From Sphingomonadales bacterium Ga0077531 (GTDB lineage Bacteria; Pseudomonadota; Alphaproteobacteria; Sphingomonadales; Sphingomonadaceae), in assembly GCA_001464915.1 (NCBI GenBank), contig LNED01000034.1, positions 62,001-126,000 on the forward strand: a DNA stretch of 64,000 nt, in the 5' to 3' direction. Of this stretch, positions 47,801 to 58,177 are shown in pieces (positions within the stretch are counted from its first letter, which is position 1; every line of letters starts with the position of its first letter). Both the position numbers and the translations under genes were made by a program. The notes beneath the pieces were generated by a model. That model was not told where the DNA came from, did no database searches, and saw nothing but the letters and a program-made list of their open reading frames with translations.

Positions 47801-48150
47801 CAGGCTCAGGCGGGGACTGGATGCCCTATGCTTTCCGCGAAAACGGGCTTGGCACGCTGATCGGCACGCGCACATGGGGCGGCCTGATCGGCATCAGCGC
47901 CAACCCCGGGTTGATGGACGGCGGGCGACTTGCGGTACCGAACTTCCGGTTTTACGACACGCAGGGCCGCTTCACGATCGAGAATGAGGGCGTTGCGCCT
48001 GATATCACGGTCGAACTCGATCCGCTCGCGCTCGACCGGGGGCAGGACACCCAGCTTGAGGCCGCGATCGGGAGCGTCTTGCAGCAGCTGGAAGGGGCCA
48101 CCTCGCCCATCAAACCGCCGCCGCCCTACCCGACCGAAATCGGTAAGTGA
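44851..48150 (+). CDS. Tricorn-like S41 peptidase with WD40-like propeller and PDZ domain
   Basis: A 1099-residue exported peptidase. The signal peptide ends IAHAKEAE (about residue 24). Residues 30-560 form PD40/WD40-like beta-propeller repeats (DIWIAAADGSNPMRLTSH, DVFVIDVRGGEPQRLTWH), followed by a Lys/Asp-rich linker (about 550-590). A PDZ-like segment (about 790-870, QGDYIVAIDGKELTSSDNIYAAL) precedes the S41 core with LDERSNGGGQAANYI and the nucleophile Ser986 in DAGSGGDW. It degrades oligopeptides in tricorn style. The ATG follows GGAGGGGG. Confidence 0.9.
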   Translation: MKHRWIAAALLATSALAAPIAHAKEAETKLLRDPALSDNALAFVYAGDIWIAAADGSNPMRLTSHPADERDPIISPDGTKIAYTANYDGNADVFVIDVRGGEPQRLTWHPGDDSAVDWAPGGKTVAMVSARERRSGRSGQLYHVGLDGGLPQKVSEASVAAGSYDESGRVFANVPWTSGNAVLTGGGVNGWRGYRGGRTPSLQLIDFGAGTSTTIPGDRTSEFDPIWMGGKLYFLSDRWNTRANIFSYDPASGETVQITRESDWDIRNITGKNGRIVYEAGGALHTLDVASGTSSRLPIKLVADLPARRAGWQPVGDQMTSAVLSPSGARVAVTARGEVFTVPTDKGAVRNISQTAATRDYSAIWSDDGTRLAYVTDDGAGQALVIEDQSGIQPARRIPLGDHFYELVGWGNAGKHIIFASNKLTLHALDVASGNHWQVASSPRRNGNFGATISPTGNWVAYTTRGANENAALTLYDLASRRSHPVTSSFADIGSPQFSKDGKLLFFTASTNAGSFYSGLDMTTQDRPYRAGIYAAVLEADGESPLAPILANEEAEKPDTDAKEGMSDKDKKADSAKAKDPAPKVDPVRLERRIVALPVAEAAYGSLATAKDGALFYIERVQPGVATGPGSGQERARLMRFDFEERKAEQVGDGVTAVTTDAKGEKLLLMKHDDTLLTADAGKKLEPEPVSLAGAKLYVDPMAEWRQIFGDVWRMEKEYFYDPGLHGLDWAGVRAKFEPLLAHVGRREDLNELLIEMTGEMGVGHNYVAGGKVYDNSAAAPGLLGADIVAENGLYRIKRIFNGEQWNPFVAAPLAAPGVDVNQGDYIVAIDGKELTSSDNIYAALSGARGSQIAVTVAATPTGPRRTSTVEPVANEGTLRLWAWIEDNRRRVDQATGGRVAYVYMPNTADAGFTLFNRMYFAQTDKEALILDERSNGGGQAANYIIDVLGRKWLAGWKDREGLTYSTPGGGIYGPKVMLIDQDAGSGGDWMPYAFRENGLGTLIGTRTWGGLIGISANPGLMDGGRLAVPNFRFYDTQGRFTIENEGVAPDITVELDPLALDRGQDTQLEAAIGSVLQQLEGATSPIKPPPPYPTEIGK

Positions 48151-48216
48151 GCAACCGGGCGCAGGCTGGAGACGGCCTGCGCCCCGCCCCGCCTGTCCAT
48201 CTGTTACGGAAAGCGA

Positions 48217-48774
48217 TCAGTTCTGTGCGAGCGCCTTGCGGATGGTAGCGATGGCTTCCGGGCTATCCCATTCGTAACCGCCGGCCACCCGCAGCACCTC
48301 TTTCCCCTGCGCATTGAACAGGATCGTCAACGGCAACAGGCCTTCGGGCGTGAACTGCGCGGAAAGCTGCGCGTCGGGATCAAGCCACGGTTCGAGCCGC
48401 GCGAAGCCTTTCTGCGCAAAGAACGGCGTCACCACTTCGGCCCCGCGCACATCCTGACTGATGGTGATGACCCGCACCTCGCCCTCCAGCTCGCCAGCCA
48501 GCGCGTCCAATTGCGGCATCTCGACCACGCAGGGCGCGCACCATGTTGCCCACAGGTTGATCAGAACCGGCCCGTCTTGGGCGACGAGATCGAGCGTGCC
48601 TCCCTCCGCATCGCTGAACTGCATCGCGGGGAGCGGCGTTCCGGCAAAGCTGCGCAGCACGGTGCCAGTCGGCGCGGCGGCGGCTTCATCCGGTTGCGCT
48701 GGCGCTTCCCCCGCCCTATCGCAACCCGCCAAGAGCAGGAACGACAGGGCACAAATGAGCGACGAGCGGGACAT
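48217..48774 (-). CDS. TlpA-like thioredoxin-fold lipoprotein
   Basis: A 185-residue periplasmic disulfide/thiol protein. Lipobox LLLAGC gives Cys18 as the lipidated residue. The thioredoxin domain carries [11 protein letters not shown] with Cys79 and Cys82, the TlpA/ResA pattern used in reducing apocytochromes or copper-site cysteines. It starts at 48774 and overlaps the argH start (48755) head to head by 20 bases, so the two promoters must lie inside each other's coding DNA. Confidence 0.86.
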   Translation of the reverse strand: MSRSSLICALSFLLLAGCDRAGEAPAQPDEAAAAPTGTVLRSFAGTPLPAMQFSDAEGGTLDLVAQDGPVLINLWATWCAPCVVEMPQLDALAGELEGEVRVITISQDVRGAEVVTPFFAQKGFARLEPWLDPDAQLSAQFTPEGLLPLTILFNAQGKEVLRVAGGYEWDSPEAIATIRKALAQN

Positions 48775-50182
48775 AACAGGCTCCGATACGGGTGCGACCA
48801 ACGCGATGTGGGGCGGGCGCTTCGCTGCTGGCCCTAGCGCGATCATGCGCGAAATCAACGCCTCGATCCCGTTTGACAAGGCGCTGTGGGCGCAGGACAT
48901 CGCCGCCAGCAAGGCGCATGTCGCCATGCTGGGCGCGCAGGGGATTATCGCCGCCGATGATGCTGCCACGATCAGCGCGGGCCTCGACGCAGTCGCCGCC
49001 GAATACGAAGCAAACGGCGTGCCCGAAGACTGGGACCGCGAAGACATCCATATGACCACCGAGGCGCGGCTGGCCGAGCTGATCGGCCCGGTCGCCGGGC
49101 GCCTCCACACCGCACGCAGCCGCAATGATCAGGTGGCTACCGATTTCCGCCTGTGGGTGCGCGATGCTATGGATCAGATGGACGCTGGCCTCGCCGGGTT
49201 GCAGCGCGCGCTGGTAACCCGCGCAGGCGAGCACGCGGACAGCATCATGCCCGGCTTCACCCACCTGCAAACCGCGCAGCCAGTCACGCTGGGCCACCAC
49301 CTGATGGCCTATTATGAAATGCTGCGCCGCGACCGTTCGCGGTTGGCCGATGCGCGCATCCGGATGAACGAATGCCCGCTGGGTTCCGCCGCGCTGGCGG
49401 GCACGGGCTTCCCGATTGACCGCGATGCGACCGCAAGCGACCTCGGGTTTGACCGGCCCACCGCCAATTCGCTCGATGCAGTGTCCGACCGCGATTTCGC
49501 GCTCGATTTCCTTTACGCTTGCTCCACCACTGCGCTGCACCTCTCGCGCCTCGCCGAAGAGTTGATCCTGTGGGCGAGCCAGCCGTTTGGCTTCATCCGC
49601 TTGCCTGACAGCCTTTCAACCGGCTCGTCGATCATGCCGCAGAAGAAGAACCCCGATGCCGCCGAACTGGTGCGCGGCCATTCGGGCCGAGTGATCGGGG
49701 CGCTCACCAGCCTGATGATCACCATGAAGGGCCTGCCGCTGGCCTATTCCAAGGATATGCAGGACGACAAACCCCCGGTGTTCGAAGCCGCTGGCCTGAT
49801 GGCGCTCAGCATCGCGGCGATGACCGGGATGATCGCGGAGACGACCTTCAACACCGCCCGGATGCGAGCGGCGGCCGAACTCGGCTATGCCACCGCGACC
49901 GATCTGGCCGATTGGCTGGTGCGCCAAGCGGGCATCCCGTTCCGTGAGGCGCACCACATCACCGGGACGGCAGTCAAATTGGCGGAATCGCGCGGGATTG
50001 CGCTCGACGCGCTCCCGCTCGAAGACCTCAAGGCGATTGATGCGCGGATCGACGAAAGCGTCTATGCTGCGCTGTCGGTCGATGCCTCGGTCGCGGCGCG
50101 CGCGTCTTACGGTGGAACCGCGCCCGATCAGGTTCGTTTGCAGGTGGCCCGCGCGCGGCTGGCGCTGGGGATGGAGGAATGA
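48755..50182 (+). CDS. argH: Argininosuccinate lyase
   Basis: The last enzyme of arginine synthesis, splitting argininosuccinate into arginine and fumarate. It is 475 residues, starting at ATG 48755 ([11 protein letters not shown]). The N-terminal AMWGGRF motif and [16 protein letters not shown] are present, and the fumarase-family signature [12 protein letters not shown] is intact. Its 3' end overlaps the small lipoprotein gene (ATGA), beginning the argH-lptM-lysA operon. Confidence 0.96.
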   Translation: MSDERDITGSDTGATNAMWGGRFAAGPSAIMREINASIPFDKALWAQDIAASKAHVAMLGAQGIIAADDAATISAGLDAVAAEYEANGVPEDWDREDIHMTTEARLAELIGPVAGRLHTARSRNDQVATDFRLWVRDAMDQMDAGLAGLQRALVTRAGEHADSIMPGFTHLQTAQPVTLGHHLMAYYEMLRRDRSRLADARIRMNECPLGSAALAGTGFPIDRDATASDLGFDRPTANSLDAVSDRDFALDFLYACSTTALHLSRLAEELILWASQPFGFIRLPDSLSTGSSIMPQKKNPDAAELVRGHSGRVIGALTSLMITMKGLPLAYSKDMQDDKPPVFEAAGLMALSIAAMTGMIAETTFNTARMRAAAELGYATATDLADWLVRQAGIPFREAHHITGTAVKLAESRGIALDALPLEDLKAIDARIDESVYAALSVDASVAARASYGGTAPDQVRLQVARARLALGMEE

Positions 50183-50418
50183 TGCGGATTGCGCTTGCCC
50201 TTGGTGTTGCTCTCGCTCTGACCGGATGCGGGGCCAAAGCGCCGCTCACCCCGCTGGCGGGCACCACCCTGCCGACTGCGCCTTATGGTGCGCCGGACAA
50301 GCCGACTGCTGAGGAACTGCTCCGCCGCGAAGCGCTCGCCGCGCCCGAACGCAGTGTTGAACTGCGCCGCCGCTCGGAAGAACGGCAGGATGACCCCTTC
50401 GATCTACCCCCCGAATAG
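50179..50418 (+). CDS. lptM: Small LptM-like lipoprotein
   Basis: A 79-residue lipoprotein; [18 protein letters not shown] has a lipobox cysteine at 17. The mature part is short, Pro- and Arg/Glu-rich. LptM (YifL) sits between argH or dapF and lysA-type genes in many proteobacteria and helps LptD mature. The position between argH and lysA is the main evidence. The start overlaps the argH stop; ATG 50182 is an alternative. Confidence 0.72.
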   Translation: MMRIALALGVALALTGCGAKAPLTPLAGTTLPTAPYGAPDKPTAEELLRREALAAPERSVELRRRSEERQDDPFDLPPE

Positions 50419-50429
50419 AAACGAACCCG

Positions 50430-51689
50430 ATGGACCATTTTGCGATTAAGAACGGCGTGATGCACGCCGAAGACGTGCCGCTGCCGGTGATTGCAGATAG
50501 CGTCGGCACCCCGGTTTACGTCTATTCGCGCGCCACCCTGGAACGCCACGCACGCGTGTTCCGCGAGGCATTGGACGCGGTGCCAGACAAGCTGATCGCC
50601 TTTGCGGTGAAATCGAACCCTAACCTCGCCGTGCTCAAGGTGTTGCAGCGTCAAGGCATGGGCGCAGATGTGGTCTCGGTCGGCGAAATGCGCCGCGCGC
50701 TCGCCGCCGGGATGGCGCCGGACATGATCGTGTTTTCGGGCGTCGGAAAAACCGCTGCCGAGATGGTCGCCGCATTGGATGCTGGGATCGGTCAGTTCAA
50801 TATCGAGAGCGAGGAAGAAGGCGTTGAGCTCGCCGCGCTTGCCGCCGCCAAGGGGATGACCGCACAGTGCACTTTGCGGATCAACCCTGATGTTGATGCG
50901 GGCACCCACGACAAGATTTCAACCGGAAAAGCCGACAACAAATTCGGTGTCCCGATCAGCGAAGCCGGGCAGATTTTCGGCAAGCTGGCGGGATTGCCGG
51001 GAGTCAACCTGCGCGGTGTCGCGGTCCATATCGGCAGCCAACTCGCTGATTTGGCTCCGTTAGAGGTCGCCTTCGAGAAGCTGGGCGCGCTGGTCACCGC
51101 GCTGCGCGCGGCGGGCCATGTGATCACTCATGTTGATCTCGGCGGCGGGCTTGGCGTGCCGTATCGCGTCGGCGAAGTGCTGCCCGCGCCTTCCGAATAT
51201 GGCGCGATGGTGGCGCGGGTGACGCAGGGTTGGGGCGTGAAGCTGATCTTCGAACCGGGCCGGGTGATCGCGGGCAATGCCGGCGTGCTGCTGACGCGGG
51301 TGGTGCGGGTCAAGCGCGGGATCAACGATCCGTTCGTGATCGTCGATGCGGCGATGAATGATCTGGCGCGGCCTGCGCTGTATGGTGCCTATCACCACTT
51401 CGAAGCGGTGGAGCCTTCGGGCGCGCGGATGACGGCGAATATCGTCGGCCCGATCTGCGAAACCGGCGATACTTTCGCGATGGGGCGCGAATGCGACAAG
51501 TTGGAGGCGGGCGAATTGGCCGTGTTCCGCACCGCGGGCGCCTATGGCGCGACGATGGCATCATCCTACAATTCGCGCGGGTTCGTGGCCGAAGTGCTGG
51601 TCGATGGCGACAAGTTCGCCGTGGTCGCCGACCGGATCGAAGCGGGCGCGATCATGGACGCTGAACGCGTGCCGGAATGGCTGATTTGA
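50430..51689 (+). CDS. lysA: Diaminopimelate decarboxylase
   Basis: The final step of lysine synthesis, a PLP enzyme of 419 residues. The PLP lysine is Lys61 in FAVKSNPNLAVLK; the pyrophosphate loop HVDLGGGLGVPY, the EPGRVIAGNAG motif and the active-site pair CETGDTFA are all recognisable. It follows lptM after 11 bases and is followed by the siroheme-type gene after 7 bases, so all are probably cotranscribed. Confidence 0.96.
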   Translation: MDHFAIKNGVMHAEDVPLPVIADSVGTPVYVYSRATLERHARVFREALDAVPDKLIAFAVKSNPNLAVLKVLQRQGMGADVVSVGEMRRALAAGMAPDMIVFSGVGKTAAEMVAALDAGIGQFNIESEEEGVELAALAAAKGMTAQCTLRINPDVDAGTHDKISTGKADNKFGVPISEAGQIFGKLAGLPGVNLRGVAVHIGSQLADLAPLEVAFEKLGALVTALRAAGHVITHVDLGGGLGVPYRVGEVLPAPSEYGAMVARVTQGWGVKLIFEPGRVIAGNAGVLLTRVVRVKRGINDPFVIVDAAMNDLARPALYGAYHHFEAVEPSGARMTANIVGPICETGDTFAMGRECDKLEAGELAVFRTAGAYGATMASSYNSRGFVAEVLVDGDKFAVVADRIEAGAIMDAERVPEWLI

Positions 51690-51696
51690 GCCGCTT

Positions 51697-52644
51697 ATGA
51701 GCCGCATCGCCAGCCTGCCGCTGTTCCATCAGATCACTGGGCAGTCCGTGCTGGTGCTAGGCGATGGGCCTGCCGCTGAACCCAAGCGGCGGCTGGTTGA
51801 GCGGGCTGGCGGGGTGATCGTTGACGACCTCGCCCGTGCGGTTGATGAAGGGGTGCGGATTGCCTTCATCGCTTACGATGATGCGCGTGCTTGTGAGGTC
51901 GCGGCGATCAACGCCCGCTGTGCCGGGATGCTGGTCAATGTTGTGGACCGGCCAGAATTGTGCGATTTTACAACGCCTTCAATCCTTGACCGTGACCCGC
52001 TGCTGGTAGCGATTGGCACCGGGGGCGCGTCTGCGGGCCTCGCCAAGCATGTGCGGTTGCGGCTGGAGAGGGTGCTGCCCGAGACGCTCGGCCGGCTTGC
52101 CAAGGCGTTGGAGGCGGCGCGGCCGGCCTTGCGACGCCGGTTTCCGGACGGGGCGGACAGGCGGCGCGCTGTTGATGCAGCCTTGCGCGAAGGCGGCGTG
52201 CTTGATCCGTTGGATTCTCAATCTTTTCATAAAGTTGAGGCATGGATTGCGGGCGATGCGGCAGGGCGTTCGGGTGCGGTGATCGGCCTCACCCTGACCA
52301 GTGCCGACCCTGAAGACCTGACGCTGCGTCAGGCTCGCTTGCTGGGTGAGGCAGACGTGCTGCTGCTCGATGGCGAAGTGCCTCCCGCGATTCTTGCCAG
52401 AGCCCGCGCCGATGCTGCACGGATGGCGTGGAAAGCGACAGATGCGCCAGAAAACGCCAGTCTAGAGGGGGTCAAGCCGGGGTCTAGCGCGACCAAGCCG
52501 GAGTCTGGAGCGAGCAAGACAGGGTCTAAACCGGGCAAGGCTGGGTCCGGCGACGCAGCCCCCGATCCGCAAACAGAACACGCAACCGGGCTGACCCTGA
52601 TCCTGCGCTGGCGGCCCCAAACCCAGGTCCAAGCCGAACTCTAA
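51697..52644 (+). CDS. Precorrin-2 dehydrogenase-like protein with truncated methyltransferase tail
   Basis: Residues 1-180 are a CysG-B/Met8-type dehydrogenase/ferrochelatase: SVLVLGDGPAAEPKRRLVERAG (the NAD loop is GDGPAA instead of GGGxVA), LVNVVDRPELCDFTTPS and AIGTGGASAGLAKHVRLRLE. Residues about 195-242 resemble only the first 50 residues of a SUMT/CobA methyltransferase (LTSADPEDLTLRQARLLGEADVLLLD). The rest of that domain is gone, replaced by a 7-residue repeat linker and a short end, LTLILRWRPQ. It may provide only the dehydrogenase step to siroheme. It overlaps the MarR-type gene by 3 bases tail to tail. Confidence 0.85.
   Translation: MSRIASLPLFHQITGQSVLVLGDGPAAEPKRRLVERAGGVIVDDLARAVDEGVRIAFIAYDDARACEVAAINARCAGMLVNVVDRPELCDFTTPSILDRDPLLVAIGTGGASAGLAKHVRLRLERVLPETLGRLAKALEAARPALRRRFPDGADRRRAVDAALREGGVLDPLDSQSFHKVEAWIAGDAAGRSGAVIGLTLTSADPEDLTLRQARLLGEADVLLLDGEVPPAILARARADAARMAWKATDAPENASLEGVKPGSSATKPESGASKTGSKPGKAGSGDAAPDPQTEHATGLTLILRWRPQTQVQAEL
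52474..52557 (+). repeat. Four tandem 21-bp repeats inside the siroheme-type gene
   Basis: Units begin AAGCCGGGGTCT, AAGCCGGAGTCT, AAGACAGGGTCT and AAGGCTGGGTCC at 52474, 52495, 52516 and 52537. They encode KPGSSAT, KPESGAS, KTGSKPG and KAGSGDA. Being in frame, the copy number could change by slippage without breaking the gene. Confidence 0.85.
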
Positions 52645-53651
52645 GCCGCCATTTCGATCGGGACACTCAGGCTAGCAAAATAACCGCCCATTGCGGTCAC
52701 GGCCTTGTCGCTTAGCGCAATGAATGCGCGGCGTTTATCCGCCGGGTCGGGCACGCGTTGGAAAATCCCGGTTTCGACCATCTGCGTCAGCCAGCGCAGC
52801 GCGGTGGTTGCGGGGACACCAGCGGCAATGCACAGCGAAGTGACCGAGACTTGCGCGCCTTCGCCATGCGCGGCGGTCAGGTCGAGCAGCATGTCCCACG
52901 CCGGATCGCCGAACAACGCCGGATCAAAGAACCGCGCCCGCGCCTGCCGATTGGCGATGACTTGCCGCACCATCCGGGGATCGGGCAGCGGTGCCGCGGC
53001 CCCACCGCCAAATTCCGGCAATCCGGGCCCGCCGGCGTCGGGCCGATGCGCGCGGAAATCACGTTTGAAATCGCTTAGCGATGTCGCTTTGCCCGCGTCA
53101 GGCCGAGATATCCGGTCGAGCGAAGTGGCAATCGCTTCGACCTGCTGCGATAGGCGGAGCAGCGCCACGCGGTCTTCATCGCCCATTTCGCGCAGCCGCG
53201 CCGCACCCGCTTCACCCATGACGCGGCCCACCGCGATCACCCGTTCGGCCCGGCTGGGAGAAACGAGGATCTGCGGGTTCGACTGGTCCATCACCGCGAA
53301 CACATCATCGAGGCCCGCCATGTTGGTCGCCACGATCAACTTAGCCCCCGATCGCGCCACCCGCATATCGAGCCGCGCCAACCCGGCCAGCATCATGCCA
53401 TCAAGTCCGCGCGAACCGGTTACCGGACAATCGACCACCACCACATCGCCCAGCATCGCGATCGGCCCGTCGAGCAGGGCGGCCACCGTTCCGCCATCGA
53501 TGGTGCGGAACCCGGCCCCGCCAAGGTCATCCGCAATCTGCGTTCGCGCCTGCGCATTCGCGCCGAAAATCGCCACCCGCGCAGGACATCCAGCGGCGTC
53601 ACAGGCGGCTTCGTATGAAAAATCGGCTTGTTTCGAAACGTCGTTCAACAT
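52641..53651 (-). CDS. MarR-type winged-helix regulator with N-terminal pseudo-receiver-like domain
   Basis: A 336-residue regulator. Residues about 20-145 have a Rossmann/receiver-like alpha-beta pattern (RVAIFGANAQARTQIADDLGGAGF...VVVVDCPVTGSRGLDGMMLAGLARLD) with no full phosphorylation pocket. Residues 245-336 form a MarR-like winged helix (WDMLLDLTAAHGEGAQVSVTSLCIAAGVPATTALRWLTQMVETGIFQRVPDPADKRRAFIALS). It starts at ATG 53651. Its promoter contains a LexA-type box and a second palindrome. The target genes are unknown. Confidence 0.82.
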   Translation of the reverse strand: MLNDVSKQADFSYEAACDAAGCPARVAIFGANAQARTQIADDLGGAGFRTIDGGTVAALLDGPIAMLGDVVVVDCPVTGSRGLDGMMLAGLARLDMRVARSGAKLIVATNMAGLDDVFAVMDQSNPQILVSPSRAERVIAVGRVMGEAGAARLREMGDEDRVALLRLSQQVEAIATSLDRISRPDAGKATSLSDFKRDFRAHRPDAGGPGLPEFGGGAAAPLPDPRMVRQVIANRQARARFFDPALFGDPAWDMLLDLTAAHGEGAQVSVTSLCIAAGVPATTALRWLTQMVETGIFQRVPDPADKRRAFIALSDKAVTAMGGYFASLSVPIEMAA

Positions 53652-53660
53652 GGGTGCGAC

Positions 53661-53675
53661 TCCAACGATGTTGGA
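53661..53675 (-). promoter_or_regulatory. Inverted repeat, candidate autoregulatory operator
   Basis: TCCAAC-GAT-GTTGGA is a perfect inverted repeat between the -10 element and the start codon of the MarR-type gene. It touches the LexA-type box. A MarR-family dimer commonly binds such a site at its own promoter. Confidence 0.5.
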
Positions 53676-53706
53676 ACGAGAATAGAACAAAAACGGATCA
53701 GGTCAA
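53674..53706 (-). promoter_or_regulatory. Promoter of the MarR-type gene with embedded GTTC-N7-GTTC (LexA) box
   Basis: Reading toward the gene: -35 TTGACC (53706-53701), a 16-base spacer, -10 TATTCT (53684-53679). The -10 lies exactly in the 7-base spacer between two GTTC half-sites (53688-53685 and 53677-53674). GTTC-N7-GTTC is the alphaproteobacterial LexA operator, and overlap with the -10 is the expected repressing position. Confidence 0.7.
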
Positions 53707-53745
53707 GTATAAGTGCGTATTTACCGGCCACAGGCGGCCCCTCCA

Positions 53746-53780
53746 CCATCCTTCGGATGGTTGCCATCCCCTAATGGGGA
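53746..53780. repeat. Double hairpin in the gap between the MarR-type and L,D-transpeptidase genes
   Basis: CCATCC-TTC-GGATGG (53746-53760) and TCCCC-TAAT-GGGGA (53767-53780) lie immediately downstream of the transpeptidase stop on the minus strand. They could form its terminator or belong to a dispersed intergenic repeat. Confidence 0.55.
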
Positions 53781-53786
53781 GGATTG

Positions 53787-54353
53787 CTAGGGCCGTATCT
53801 CGATCACCGTTCCATCGGGCACGATGCGCCACAGCTCCTCGATTTCCTCGTTGGAAAACGCAATGCAGCCGTCGGTCCAATCGCCCGGAACGCGTCCGAA
53901 CGGCAGTCCGTTGGGCTGGCCGTGGAGGAAGATATCGCCACCGGGCGAGCGGCCATATCGGGCCGCAAATGCGCGGTCAGCTGGCGCAGGGTAGGATACT
54001 TTGAGGCTCAGGTGATAGGCGCTGCCGGGATTGCGGCCTTCGATCACATAGCGGCCTTCGGGGGTGCGTTCGTCGCCTTCGAACTGCTTGTGCCCCTGCG
54101 GCGCATCGCCGAATTGCAGCCCGCGCCAAACCTTGACCGGCTGGCCCCCGACATAGCCGATCATCAGCCGTTCGGATTTGTCGACCAGCAGATAATCGAC
54201 TTGGGCAAAGGCGCGCTGCGGCACGATCCGCGCCGCTTCACGTTCCAGCGATGGCTGCGACGGGGGTGTGTCTGCCAAGCGCTGCGGCGGCGCGGCGCAG
54301 GCAGCGAGTGCCAGCACGGGCGCCAGCAACGGCAGGAGAGCGAGGCGGTTCAT
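53787..54353 (-). CDS. L,D-transpeptidase (YkuD) lipoprotein
   Basis: A 188-residue envelope enzyme. MNRLALLPLLAPVLALAAC gives a lipobox with Cys19. The YkuD catalytic motif is present as FLHGQPNG (His144) and DWTDGCIAFSNEEIEELW, with nucleophile Cys163. Such enzymes make 3-3 peptidoglycan cross-links or attach proteins to the wall. ATG 54353 is chosen; an upstream in-frame start adds 11 residues only. Confidence 0.88.
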   Translation of the reverse strand: MNRLALLPLLAPVLALAACAAPPQRLADTPPSQPSLEREAARIVPQRAFAQVDYLLVDKSERLMIGYVGGQPVKVWRGLQFGDAPQGHKQFEGDERTPEGRYVIEGRNPGSAYHLSLKVSYPAPADRAFAARYGRSPGGDIFLHGQPNGLPFGRVPGDWTDGCIAFSNEEIEELWRIVPDGTVIEIRP

Positions 54354-54418
54354 CGCGTTCAGGATAACGCGCCCTGCCCCGCCCAATCAATCCACAAACG
54401 GCCTAGTCGACGAAAGGC

Positions 54419-56892
<2,474 letters not shown>

Positions 56893-56896
<4 letters not shown>

Positions 56897-58008
56897 AGTG
56901 CCCGAACCCCATCGCCGTCGAGCACAAATCCGCAGCCCAGCATACCTGCATCCTCACCCTCAGCCAGCTGCGCGACCGTGCGCCAGCCCTCGACCCGCAG
57001 CTTTGCCGCCGCCGCCCGGTCGTGGCTAAGCGGAAGCCACACCAGTTTGGCCGCTTCGGGCTGAGGTGCGACTTCGGCCAAGCGGTCGAGATAGAGTGTG
57101 AACCCGGTCGCAGCCTCGTCACTCCCCGCGATCCGGTACGTCCCGCCCCGCCCCGCCGCGCGGCGCAGGCCATCGGCGTACAGCGTAAAGCCGAACCATG
57201 TCTGATATTCGAACCCATGCCGCTCGGTCGGGTCGAGCGTGATCCGCGCCATATCGCCGACCGCCGCCGCAATCGCTGCCAGCCCGTCGAGCCGCGATTT
57301 CAGCGCCCCGCCCGCGTCAACATCACGCAAAGCGGCCAGCGCGGTGGCAAACGGCCCGGTGGCATACAGCAGCGGCAGATAAGCCGCGCCGCCCGCCGCC
57401 TTCAGCCCGCCCGCATCCTTGGTGTCGAGCTCGCGCCGCACCGCTTCAATCTGTTCGGGCGCCAGCGGCAGCGCCTTTGCGCTGAGTGTATCGACCAGAT
57501 CGGGCAGCGTGAAATCGACTGATATGCCGGTCAGCCCCGCCGCGTGCAGCGCCTCGACCGCCAGCATCACCGCCTCGCTCGCCGCCGCGACAGAGTCCGC
57601 GCCGATCAGTTCCGCGCCCAGTTGAAGGCGTTCGCGCGCGGGATCGAGCTGGCTCGCCCGGATCAGCGCGGTATCGCCGCAATAGGCGAGCCGGAGCGGG
57701 CGCGCGGCTGATTTCAGGCTGGTGGCAGCAATCCGCCCGACCTGCGGGGTGATATCGCTGCGCAGCGCCAATGTCCGCAAGCTCGCCGGGTCGACGAATC
57801 GGAACATCGCGCGGCCTTCGCCAGCCGCCGCGCCCGCCATCCGGCCTGCCAGCGAGGCTTCGAATTCGAGCAGCGGCGGGCGCACCCGGTCGTATCCGTG
57901 GGCGTCCAGCACATCGAGGCACGCGCGCATTGCAGCGGTAATCCGCGCAGCCTCGTCGGGCAGACGGTCTTCGAGGCCTTCTGGTAGGAGATCGTTGGGT
58001 TGGGTCAT
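56893..58008 (-). CDS. hisZ: ATP phosphoribosyltransferase regulatory subunit
   Basis: HisZ is a catalytically dead histidyl-tRNA synthetase paralogue that activates the short form of HisG in histidine synthesis. The 371 residues show class II synthetase motif 2-like RFVDPASLRTLALRSDITPQVGRIAA and a motif 3-like GRGGTYRIAGSDEAATGFTLYLDRL. The tRNA-binding C-terminal domain is missing, which distinguishes it from HisS. hisG is not in this window, so the short HisG must be encoded elsewhere. Confidence 0.92.
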
Positions 58009-58030
58009 GGTGAGGGCTCCCTACCCAAAT

Positions 58031-58058
58031 CGTCATCCCGGCGAAAGCCGGGATGACG
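58031..58058. repeat. REP palindrome
   Basis: CGTCATCCCGGC-GAAA-GCCGGGATGACG, a perfect 12-bp stem with a GAAA tetraloop, in the gap upstream of hisZ. It is the same class as the palindromes near serA and at 25.1 kb. Confidence 0.85.
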
Positions 58059-58077
58059 GTGGAGCTCAAGATTCGGT

Positions 58078-58175
58078 TCGCCCTTCGAACCGCAAGGGCG
58101 CCAAAAAGATCTGGTGCCCGTCGGCCCTTGGGCCGCCCCTCGGAGGGAAGCTGGCGCAGCCAGCCTCCCGCGAGA
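58078..58175. repeat. Hairpin cluster downstream of serA
   Basis: CGCCCTT / AAGGGCG, GGCCC-TT-GGGCC and GCTGGC-GCA-GCCAGC follow each other in 98 bases between serA and the REP palindrome. The last may form part of the serA terminator. The composition matches the arrays at 8.9 and 25.2 kb. Confidence 0.55.
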
Positions 58176-58177
58176 GA

